Source of the DNA: Alphaproteobacteria bacterium
Lineage (GTDB): Bacteria; Pseudomonadota; Alphaproteobacteria; UBA6615
NCBI GenBank assembly: GCA_030831135.1
Contig: JAURLR010000197.1
Coordinates: forward strand, 1 to 14,032
DNA: 14,032 bases
Direction: 5' to 3'
The translations under genes and the position numbers were made by a program. The notes under the pieces were generated by a model. The model searched no databases, was not told the DNA's origin, and saw only the letters and a list, made by a program, of their open reading frames with translations. Below, in pieces: positions 7,215 to 13,640 of the stretch (position 1 is its first letter; each line of letters begins with the position of its first letter).

Positions 7215-7877
7215 ATGGAAGTAATTCTTCTCGAACGTATCGAAAAACTCGGCCAGATGGGTGACGTGGTCACCGTGAAGCCGGGCTATGCCCGCAATTT
7301 TCTGCTGCCGCAGAAAAAGGCCCTGCGCGCAAGCCAGGACAACAAGAGCCATTTCGAATCCCGGCGGGCTCAGCTTGAAGCTGAAAACCTCGAGCGTCGC
7401 AAGGACGCCGAAGCCGTGGCCGGCAAGCTCGGCGAACTGGATATCACCCTGATCCGTCAGGCTGGTGACAATGGCCAGCTCTACGGCTCGGTCAGCGGTC
7501 GTGATCTCGCAGACTCGGTGACCACAGCCGGTGTCACGGTATCCCGTGGCCAGGTCATGCTGGATCGCCCGATCAAGGAACTTGGTCTTCACGCGGTGCG
7601 CATCTCGTTGCATCCCGAAGTTCAGGTCGAGATCAGCGTGAACGTTGCCCGCACTGAAGATGAAGCACTGACCCAGCGTGAGCACGGCCAGTCCATCACG
7701 GAGATCTCCGAGGAAGCCGAAGCCGCCGAAGTTGCGGTTGCGCTCGCCGAAGAGGCCCTCGGCATGGCTGACGACAAGGGTGCGGAAGCTGCCGCCGTCG
7801 AAGATTTCGTCGAGGAAGACGTCGCCGAGCAAGTTGCCGAAGAGGCCGCCGAAAGCAGCGACGAAGCCAAAGCCTAG
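7215..7877 (+). CDS. rplI: 50S ribosomal protein L9 (with long acidic C-terminal tail)
   Basis: L9 binds 23S rRNA near the L1 stalk and helps hold reading frame. The N-terminal domain starts [17 protein letters not shown] and includes the family signature [16 protein letters not shown] (21-36). A charged connecting helix (about 41-74) leads to the C-terminal domain (about 75-146, with [11 protein letters not shown] and [15 protein letters not shown]). Residues 147-220 form an Ala/Glu/Asp-rich tail absent from the roughly 150-residue E. coli protein. Alphaproteobacterial L9 proteins are often extended, but 220 residues is at the long end. The ATG at 7215 is chosen over an in-frame upstream ATG at 7143 because it gives the conserved start and has a near-perfect AGGAGGT binding site, which overlaps the end of the upstream membrane protein gene. 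Confidence 0.97.
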   Translation: MEVILLERIEKLGQMGDVVTVKPGYARNFLLPQKKALRASQDNKSHFESRRAQLEAENLERRKDAEAVAGKLGELDITLIRQAGDNGQLYGSVSGRDLADSVTTAGVTVSRGQVMLDRPIKELGLHAVRISLHPEVQVEISVNVARTEDEALTQREHGQSITEISEEAEAAEVAVALAEEALGMADDKGAEAAAVEDFVEEDVAEQVAEEAAESSDEAKA

Positions 7878-7882
7878 TCCGG

Positions 7883-7902
7883 ATCCGGGCGCAAGCCCGG
7901 AT
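7883..7902 (+). terminator. Intrinsic terminator of the rpsF-rplI operon
   Basis: ATCCGGGC and GCCCGGAT form a perfect 8-bp GC-rich stem closed by a GCAA (GNRA) tetraloop, 5 bases after the rplI stop. The following sequence is T-rich but interrupted (TTAAATCCCTGTTTT), so termination may be efficient without being a textbook case. It separates the ribosomal operon from cfa. Confidence 0.75.
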
Positions 7903-7943
7903 TTAAATCCCTGTTTTGTCTTATCGGCAATATTTGCTAGCTT

Positions 7944-7981
7944 TTCCCCCGGCGTCGTAATGTTTTGGCAATACGGGGGAA
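7944..7981 (+). promoter_or_regulatory. Inverted repeat covering the cfa ribosome binding site
   Basis: TTCCCCCG at 7944-7951 is perfectly complementary to CGGGGGAA at 7974-7981, with a 22-base loop. The right arm is the only purine-rich Shine-Dalgarno candidate for cfa (start at 7985). If both arms are in the mRNA, the hairpin would block ribosome entry until melted or until the left arm is bound. If transcription instead starts near 7950, as a weak TTGTCT-N16-TAGCTT pair (7916-7943) would suggest, the repeat could be an operator around the start site. Confidence 0.5.
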
Positions 7982-7984
7982 GCG

Positions 7985-9217
7985 ATGCTTTTGGCACGAT
8001 TTCTCGGCGCGGTGATAGATCAGGGTGATTTCACCCTGATCAACTCTCGCGGCAGAGCTTACAATTTCGGAAATGGTGCCGCACCGCGTGTCGCCATTCG
8101 CCTGCATGACCGTGCCACAGAGCGGCGGCTGCTGATCAATCCGCGTCTGGCGGCCGGTGAAGCCTATATGGACGGCACGCTGACGATCGAGGAAGGCACG
8201 CTGTTTGACCTGATCGATCTGATCGGGCGCAACATCGAAATCTTCGAACGGCACTGGTTCTCTGATTTTTCGGCCAGTCTGAGCCGCACGTTCCGATACC
8301 TTCAGCAATACAATCCGGTCGGCAAGGCACAGAAGAACGTCGCCCATCATTATGACCTGTCCGATGATCTCTATGATCTGTTTCTCGACAGTGACCGGCA
8401 GTATTCCTGCGCCTATTTCGACGGCTCACACGATGACCTCGATCGCGCCCAGATGGACAAGAAACGGCATATTGCGGCCAAGCTCCTGCTCAACGAACCG
8501 AGCCTGAAGGTTCTCGACATTGGTTCGGGCTGGGGCGGCATGGGGCTCTACCTGGCACAGGAAACCGGGGCTGATGTCACCGGCGTTACCCTTTCCACCC
8601 AGCAGCATAAGGTCAGCGAGAAGCGCGCGGCCGATCTGGGTCTGTCCGACCGGGTCCGCTTCAAGCTGCAGGATTACCGAGACGAAACCACAGCCTATGA
8701 CCGTATCGTCTCGGTGGGCATGTTCGAGCATGTCGGCGCGGTGCACTATCTCGAGTACTTCGAGAAGGCGCGCGATCTCCTCAAAGATGACGGGGTCTTT
8801 CTGCTACATTCGATCGGACGCATGGAACCGCCGGGTGTCTCGAACCCCTGGCTGCGCAAGTATATTTTCCCCGGCGGCTATACCCCCGCGCTGTCCGAAA
8901 CCCTTGCTGCCATCGAAAAGGCGGGGCTTTGGGTGACGGATATCGAGATTCTGCGCCTGCACTATGCAGACACCCTGCGTCACTGGTACGACCGCTTCAT
9001 GGCCCAGCGGGAAAAGGCGCTGGAACTTTACGATGAGCGCTTCTGCCGGATGTGGGAGTTCTATCTGATCGGATGCGAAATTTCATTTCGCCGGATGGGC
9101 CAGATGGTCTTCCAGATCCAGATCGCAAAGCGGCAGGATGCTGTCCCCCTGACGCGAGACTATATTCGCGACTGGGAACAAGGCGTTTCTGTAGGCGCCA
9201 GCAAGGCCGCCGAATAA
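7985..9217 (+). CDS. cfa: Cyclopropane-fatty-acyl-phospholipid synthase
   Basis: The 410-residue enzyme transfers a methylene group from S-adenosylmethionine to cis double bonds of membrane phospholipid acyl chains, making cyclopropane rings that stiffen and protect the membrane. The N-terminal lipid-binding domain (about 1-100, with GEAYMDGTLTIEEG) is followed by the methyltransferase domain with SAM motif VLDIGSGWGG (176-185). Residues equivalent to the bicarbonate site of E. coli Cfa are present: Cys142 (SCAYF), Glu248 (MFEHVG), His275 and Ile277 (LHSIG) and Tyr327 (LHYADTL). Length is slightly above the E. coli protein. The gene follows the rplI terminator with its own 107-base upstream region, in which the ribosome binding site is buried in an inverted repeat. 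A yaiI-type gene follows after 38 bases. Confidence 0.95.
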   Translation: MLLARFLGAVIDQGDFTLINSRGRAYNFGNGAAPRVAIRLHDRATERRLLINPRLAAGEAYMDGTLTIEEGTLFDLIDLIGRNIEIFERHWFSDFSASLSRTFRYLQQYNPVGKAQKNVAHHYDLSDDLYDLFLDSDRQYSCAYFDGSHDDLDRAQMDKKRHIAAKLLLNEPSLKVLDIGSGWGGMGLYLAQETGADVTGVTLSTQQHKVSEKRAADLGLSDRVRFKLQDYRDETTAYDRIVSVGMFEHVGAVHYLEYFEKARDLLKDDGVFLLHSIGRMEPPGVSNPWLRKYIFPGGYTPALSETLAAIEKAGLWVTDIEILRLHYADTLRHWYDRFMAQREKALELYDERFCRMWEFYLIGCEISFRRMGQMVFQIQIAKRQDAVPLTRDYIRDWEQGVSVGASKAAE

Positions 9218-9226
9218 CCCAAGACG

Positions 9227-9245
9227 GCACCGTTCATTACGGTGC
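9227..9245 (+). other. Hairpin between cfa and yaiI
   Basis: GCACCG (9227-9232) and CGGTGC (9240-9245) form a perfect 6-bp stem around a 7-base loop, starting 9 bases after the cfa stop and directly touching the GGAG of the next gene. There is no U-run, so it is either an mRNA-stabilising 3' structure for cfa or a modulator of the downstream start. Confidence 0.4.
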
Positions 9246-9255
9246 GGAGATCCCG

Positions 9256-9708
9256 TTGACCCAGATTTACGTTGATGCCGACGCCTGCCCGGTGAAGGAC
9301 GAAATCGTCCGCGTTGCCGAACGACACCAGATCCATGTCCAGCTTGTCAGCAACAGCGGCATGTTCGGCTTTCACGGCCATCCGCTGGTGACCCAGACCG
9401 TCGTCAGCGACGGGGCCGATGTGGCCGATGACTGGATTGCCGACCGTATCGGACCGGGCGATATCGTGGTCACCCAAGACATCCCGCTCGCGGATCGTTG
9501 CATCAAGAAGGACGCACGCGCGCTTCGCCCCAACGGCAAACTCCTCGACAAGGATTCCATCGGCATGACACTGGCCACCCGGGACCTGATGACCGATCTT
9601 CGCTCTGCAGGGGAAGTCACCGGCGGCCCGCGTGCCTTTTCGAAAGCGGACCGCTCGAACTTCCTGCAAATGCTGGAAACTCAGGTGCAGGCCGCAAAAC
9701 GGGCCTAA
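9256..9708 (+). CDS. YaiI/YqxD (UPF0178, DUF188) family protein
   Basis: The 150-residue protein has the conserved family opening IYVDADACPVKDE (DADACP motif at about 7-12), followed by SDGADVADDWI, VTQDIPLADRC and LDKDSIG. The fold is related to PIN/NYN-like nucleases through its acidic residues, but no activity is established for this family, so only the family is named. The start is TTG at 9256: it is the only start codon that places the motif at the N-terminus as in homologues, there is no in-frame ATG or GTG just upstream, and GGAG (9246-9249) lies 6 bases before it. The open frame extends upstream into cfa but that part is not coding. It probably shares a transcript with cfa. It converges on the oxidoreductase gene, with 46 bases between stops and no clear intrinsic terminator. 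Confidence 0.88.
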   Translation: MTQIYVDADACPVKDEIVRVAERHQIHVQLVSNSGMFGFHGHPLVTQTVVSDGADVADDWIADRIGPGDIVVTQDIPLADRCIKKDARALRPNGKLLDKDSIGMTLATRDLMTDLRSAGEVTGGPRAFSKADRSNFLQMLETQVQAAKRA

Positions 9709-9754
9709 AGCATGATCTTCACCAACCGGATCAACAGACAATGCCTGTTCGTGG

Positions 9755-10738
9755 TCAGTCGATGATCACCACCACCGATCCAACCTGACGTCCTGCTTCC
9801 ACCGTCTCATGGGCGGTTGCGATGTCGTCGAGCGAATATTCGGCAGCGACCCGATTGGTCAGGCGACCTTCGGCCATCCAGCGGGAGATATCGGCCACGC
9901 TCTGCTGCTTGAAGGCTTCGGGCATCGTGAAGCAGCCGATGATGTGCAGTGTGGGTGACTTCATCAGGACCGGATAGAACGGAAACGGCACCACCGGGGA
10001 CGCCATCGATGCGTAGGCTGCAATCACGGCACCGGTTTTGAGGATTTTGGCCGTGATCCCCATATTGCCGCCCAGTTCAACCTCGACAACACGGTCCACA
10101 CCCTTGCCGCCCGTGATCTCAAGAACCCGTTCGGCGACGTCTTCGGTCTTGTAGTTGATCGCATGGGCAGCCCCGTCTTCGCGGGCCCTTGCCGCCTTCT
10201 CGTCCGAACTGACCGTCCCGATCACCGTGGCGCCACCATTGCGGGCCATCTGAACGGCATAGTTTCCCACCGCACCTGCCGCACCGGTCACCAGGATTGT
10301 CTGGCCGTCCACCGGGCCATCCCGATACACCGCCGCATGGGCGGTCATCGCCGGAATACCCAGACAGGCCCCCTCGGCAAAACTCTGGGACTCGGGCAAC
10401 GGGTTGGCGCGCGTGGAATCCACTGCGAGAAACTCGGCGGCTGTCCCCTCGGCCCGACCGAGATTGCCCTCAAAGAGCCAGACCCGCGCCCCGACACGCC
10501 CGGGATCGACACCTGCACCCACAGCTTCGATAACGCCCGCACCGTCAAAATGGGGGATCATGCGGTCGTCCCGCATGGGCCAACGCCCGCCGTCACGACC
10601 CTTCACATCGAGCGGATTGATGCCCGAAGCGTGAACCCGCACAAGGACCTGCCCGTCAGAGGCGCTCGGCGTATCGATTTCACCGATTTTCAGGACGTCC
10701 CTGGCTGGACCGAATTTTTCATACCAAGCTGCGCGCAT
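9755..10738 (-). CDS. Zinc-free MDR family NADPH:quinone oxidoreductase (zeta-crystallin-like)
   Basis: The 327-residue protein has a GroES-like N-terminal domain (about 1-120) with ASGINPLDVKGRDG and PHFDGAGVIEAVG, where the zinc ligands of alcohol dehydrogenases are missing, and a Rossmann domain with nucleotide-binding loop VTGAAGAVGNYAVQMA (150-165). The structural-zinc cysteines are also absent. These features match quinone reductase (QOR) enzymes that reduce quinones or enones with NADPH; the true substrate cannot be read. The ATG at 10738 is preferred to one at 10843 because it gives the family start MRAAWYEKFG and has AGGGG 8 bases upstream. It is transcribed opposite to its neighbours, which marks it as a separate unit inserted between rplI and dnaB. 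It shares a 199-base divergent region with dnaB. Confidence 0.88.
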   Translation of the reverse strand: MRAAWYEKFGPARDVLKIGEIDTPSASDGQVLVRVHASGINPLDVKGRDGGRWPMRDDRMIPHFDGAGVIEAVGAGVDPGRVGARVWLFEGNLGRAEGTAAEFLAVDSTRANPLPESQSFAEGACLGIPAMTAHAAVYRDGPVDGQTILVTGAAGAVGNYAVQMARNGGATVIGTVSSDEKAARAREDGAAHAINYKTEDVAERVLEITGGKGVDRVVEVELGGNMGITAKILKTGAVIAAYASMASPVVPFPFYPVLMKSPTLHIIGCFTMPEAFKQQSVADISRWMAEGRLTNRVAAEYSLDDIATAHETVEAGRQVGSVVVIID

Positions 10739-10772
10739 ATTGTGTTCCCCTGGAGTTAGACGCCTGATTTCT

Positions 10773-10784
10773 GACAATATAGTC
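10773..10784 (-). promoter_or_regulatory. Candidate -10 box and imperfect palindrome for the oxidoreductase gene
   Basis: On the minus strand TATATT (10781-10776) is a five-of-six match to a -10 box, 37 bases before the ATG. It is flanked by GAC and GTC, giving a 12-base imperfect palindrome. No good -35 lies at the standard distance, so an activator or a different spacing may be involved. Quinone reductase genes are often controlled by redox-sensing repressors, but none is encoded here. Confidence 0.3.
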
Positions 10785-10912
10785 CTGCACAAGAATAGGA
10801 AACGGTGGTGTCCAGCGATCTGGTCACGCGGAATTCCTGCCATGCAAGGGGAAATAAATCGGGCTTACCCCCATGTTTCAACAGACTCACCGACGACGGC
10901 TAAACTCTTTGC

Positions 10913-10936
10913 GGCGCATAGCCTCTAGGGTGCGCC
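10913..10936 (+). other. Inverted repeat at the dnaB ribosome binding site
   Basis: GGCGCA (10913-10918) and TGCGCC (10931-10936) are perfect 6-bp arms ending one base before the dnaB ATG. The 12-base loop holds AGGG, the only plausible ribosome binding site, and can pair further through CC/GG. It may tune dnaB translation or be chance in GC-rich DNA. I see no convincing promoter in 10739-10912; the best is a weak TAAACT at 10901-10906. Confidence 0.3.
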
Positions 10937-10937
10937 C

Positions 10938-12488
10938 ATGAGCACAAGCGATATGACTGACCACATGGCAAACTCACCGGCGAACGTCACGCCCCTGCAC
11001 GGGGATGGAGATGGGCCGGGATTCCGTTCGCCACCCCATAATTTTGAAGCCGAAATGGCGCTCTTGGGCGCGATTTTAGTCAACAACCGATCCTTTGAGC
11101 GTGTGCAGGAATTCCTGTTTGCCGAACATTTCGCAGACCCGGCCCATGCCCGCGTCTATGAAGCCTGCGCCCATCTGATCGAGCGCGGCCAGATTGCCGA
11201 CCCGGTGACCTTGAAGAATTATTTCAAGGATGACGAGGACCTGAAGGCGATCGGCGGTCAGGGCTATATCGCCGAACTTGCCAATTCGGTCATCACGATC
11301 CAGAACGCTGGCGATCTGGGCAAGGAAGTCTATGACTGCTTCTTGCGCCGCGAGCTGATCGAAATCGGGGATCAGGTCGTCAATGCGGCCTATGAGTATG
11401 AACTCGACTCTCCGGCCCCCCAGCAGATCGAACGCGCCGAGGAAATGCTCTTCCAGCTTGCCGAACAGGGCTCGGCCGAAACCGGTTTCCGCGACTTCAA
11501 GAGCGCGGTCACCGGTGCCATTGACATGGCCGCCGCCGCCTACAAGCGCGATGGCGAACTTGTGGGCGTGCCGACGGGCTTCACCGATGTCGACAAGCTG
11601 CTCGGCGGCCTGCACGAATCCGATCTTGTGATCATCGCCGGGCGGCCTTCGATGGGCAAAACCGCGTTCGCGACAAACATTGCCTACAACGCTGCCTCCT
11701 CCAAGAAACTGGTGGAAGGCCCCGATGGCACGGATATCGAGCAGAGCGAGAGTGTCGCTTTTTTCTCGCTGGAAATGTCGGCCGAACAGCTGGCCACACG
11801 TATCCTGTCAGAACAGGCCCATGTGCGCTCGGATGCAATCCGGCGTGGTGACGTCCGTGAGGAAGAATACAACCGGGTCTTTGCCGTGGCGCAGGCCCTG
11901 CATGGCCTGAAACTCTTCATTGATGACACCCCGGCCCTGACGATCTCGCAGATTCGCACCCGTTCCCGGCGGCTCAAACGGCAGCACGGCCTGAGCCTGA
12001 TCATCATCGATTACCTGCAGCTCGTGAACCCGCCGGCCAACAGCCGGGGCGAAAACCGCGTGCAGGAAGTCTCCCAGATCACTCGGGGGCTGAAGGCGCT
12101 CGCCAAGGAATTGAATGTTCCCGTGATCGCGCTCAGCCAGCTGTCCCGTGCGGTCGAGCAGCGCGAGGACAAACGCCCGCAACTTTCCGACCTTCGCGAA
12201 TCGGGATCGATCGAGCAGGACGCCGACGTCGTCTCGTTCATCTATCGCGAGGAATACTACAAGGAGCGCGAGCGCCCCACGCCACGCGACAACGAAAAGC
12301 AGGACACCTATCTGGAGCGTGAAACCCGCTTCAACGAGTTGCTCGAGCAGTGTCGCAACAAGGCCGAAGTGATTGTCGCCAAACAGCGCCATGGCCCTAT
12401 CGGGACCGTGACCCTCCAGTTCAACGGCGATTTCACCCAGTTCTCGGACCTGCAGGCCGACACCTACCTGCCCGAGGAACGGTTCTAG
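10938..12488 (+). CDS. dnaB: Replicative DNA helicase DnaB
   Basis: The 516-residue protein is the hexameric 5'-3' helicase that unwinds DNA at the replication fork. The N-terminal primase-interacting helical domain begins at about residue 34 ([14 protein letters not shown]). The linker is followed by the RecA-like ATPase with Walker A GRPSMGKT (235-242), the FFSLEMS segment (275-281), Walker [10 protein letters not shown] (354-362), the SQLSRAVE region (400-407) and the [13 protein letters not shown] arginine-finger region (418-430). It is longer than E. coli DnaB because of a loop near 254-271 ([18 protein letters not shown]) and another near 445-475. Insertions at these places are known in alphaproteobacterial DnaB. 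There is no intein. The alr start follows 4 bases after the stop, suggesting one transcript. Confidence 0.97.
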   Translation: MSTSDMTDHMANSPANVTPLHGDGDGPGFRSPPHNFEAEMALLGAILVNNRSFERVQEFLFAEHFADPAHARVYEACAHLIERGQIADPVTLKNYFKDDEDLKAIGGQGYIAELANSVITIQNAGDLGKEVYDCFLRRELIEIGDQVVNAAYEYELDSPAPQQIERAEEMLFQLAEQGSAETGFRDFKSAVTGAIDMAAAAYKRDGELVGVPTGFTDVDKLLGGLHESDLVIIAGRPSMGKTAFATNIAYNAASSKKLVEGPDGTDIEQSESVAFFSLEMSAEQLATRILSEQAHVRSDAIRRGDVREEEYNRVFAVAQALHGLKLFIDDTPALTISQIRTRSRRLKRQHGLSLIIIDYLQLVNPPANSRGENRVQEVSQITRGLKALAKELNVPVIALSQLSRAVEQREDKRPQLSDLRESGSIEQDADVVSFIYREEYYKERERPTPRDNEKQDTYLERETRFNELLEQCRNKAEVIVAKQRHGPIGTVTLQFNGDFTQFSDLQADTYLPEERF

Positions 12489-12492
12489 CGCT

Positions 12493-13638
12493 TTGGCCGC
12501 GTCCGATATCCATATCCCCGGCGATGCCGGGGCAACGCTCGTGGTGGATCTCGACGCGATTGTGGAAAATTTTCGACTGATCCAGACCACCTGCCCCCGC
12601 GCCGAAGTCGGGGCCTCGGTCAAGGCGGATGCCTATGGTCTGGGGCTGGCACCGGTCACACGGGCCCTGTTCCAGTCCGGCTGCCATGCCTTCTTCGTTG
12701 CCACCCCCGGCGAGGGCGCAGAACTGCGCAGCATCCTGCCCGAGGCCCAGATCATCGTGCTGAACGGCCCCATGCGCGGCCAGACAGAGATATTCGTGGC
12801 GTCAAGGCTTTGCCCGGTGCTCAACAGCCTGGAGCAGATCACGGCCTGGCAAGACGGCATCGGCGCCCACGCGTTTGATATCCCGGCCTGGCTGCATGTG
12901 GATACCGGCATGAACCGGCTTGGGCTGGGTGAAACCGAATTGGCAGCGCTGCTTGCAGACCCCGAACGCCTGCGCGGTGTCACGCTTTCAACGATCATGA
13001 GCCATCTGGCCTGTGGTGACACACCCGATCACCCCATGAATGCCGCACAGCTGGCGCGTTTCATCGCAATACGGCACCGAGTTGAAGTCCAGACAGGACC
13101 GCTACGGGCGAGCCTGGCCAACTCGCCCGGGGTGTTTCTGGGACCCGAATTCCACTTTGATCTTGTTCGCCCCGGCGCTGCTCTCTATGGCTTGGCACCG
13201 AGTCTCCAGCGCCCCAATCCCATGCATCAAGTGATTGAAATGCAAGCAATAATCCTGCAGGTCCGCGACGTTGACACCCCCATGACCGTTGGATACGGTG
13301 CCGCGCATCACGTTGCAAAACCCGCGCGGATCGCAACCATTGCCGCAGGATATGCCGACGGGTATCCACGCGCGGCGGCAGGTAACACAGGCGACACCAT
13401 GCATGTTCATATCGCCGGTCACGACGTTCCCCTGTGCGGACGGGTCTCGATGGACCTGTTGACCGTTGATGTGAGCGCGGTTCCCGAAGCGCTGACATGC
13501 CCGGGCCAGGCGGTGGAACTGATCGGCTCCCATATCTCGGCGGATGATCTCGCCACCGCAAGCGGCACAATCGGTTATGAAGTTCTGGCGCGCCTGGGGC
13601 ACCGGTCGCACCGCATCTACAAGGGCGGGCAGGTCTGA
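12493..13638 (+). CDS. alr: Alanine racemase
   Basis: This 381-residue PLP enzyme interconverts L- and D-alanine, supplying D-alanine for peptidoglycan. PLP attaches to Lys44 in SVKADAYGLG; the second catalytic base is Tyr268 in VGYGAA. HVDTGMNRLG (135-144), DLVRPGAALYG (223-233), AGYADGYPR (285-293) and CGRVSMDLLTVD (315-326) are family signatures. The best start is TTG at 12493, 4 bases after the dnaB stop, which provides a short lead before the VVDLDAIVENFRLI strand; the next candidate, GTG at 12541, would cut close to that strand. A GAGGA lies rather far upstream (about 14 bases), so translation may rely on coupling with dnaB. The dnaB-alr pairing is common in alphaproteobacteria. Whether it is the biosynthetic or catabolic type cannot be told from sequence, but the context favours biosynthetic. 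Confidence 0.96.
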   Translation: MAASDIHIPGDAGATLVVDLDAIVENFRLIQTTCPRAEVGASVKADAYGLGLAPVTRALFQSGCHAFFVATPGEGAELRSILPEAQIIVLNGPMRGQTEIFVASRLCPVLNSLEQITAWQDGIGAHAFDIPAWLHVDTGMNRLGLGETELAALLADPERLRGVTLSTIMSHLACGDTPDHPMNAAQLARFIAIRHRVEVQTGPLRASLANSPGVFLGPEFHFDLVRPGAALYGLAPSLQRPNPMHQVIEMQAIILQVRDVDTPMTVGYGAAHHVAKPARIATIAAGYADGYPRAAAGNTGDTMHVHIAGHDVPLCGRVSMDLLTVDVSAVPEALTCPGQAVELIGSHISADDLATASGTIGYEVLARLGHRSHRIYKGGQV

Positions 13639-13640
13639 CC

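Noticed and set aside
7122..7997. Minus-strand open frame of 291 codons under rplI and the cfa start
   Set aside because: It crosses the rplI terminator and the cfa promoter region antisense. The apparent Gly/Phe-rich pattern is the mirror of the Glu/Ala-rich L9 tail.
9160..9741. Minus-strand open frame of 193 codons under yaiI
   Set aside because: Antisense to the YaiI-family gene, whose conserved motifs fix the coding strand.
9709..9754. Bidirectional terminator between the convergent yaiI and oxidoreductase genes
   Set aside because: Only a 5-bp AACAG/CTGTT stem without a T-run is visible; not enough to call.
10739..10843. Longer start for the oxidoreductase gene
   Set aside because: The extra 35 residues do not resemble the family, cross the likely promoter, and the ATG at 10738 has the better binding site.
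11808..12623. Minus-strand open frame of 271 codons under dnaB and alr
   Set aside because: It lies wholly antisense to two confidently identified genes and spans their junction; it has no motif and no ribosome binding site of note.
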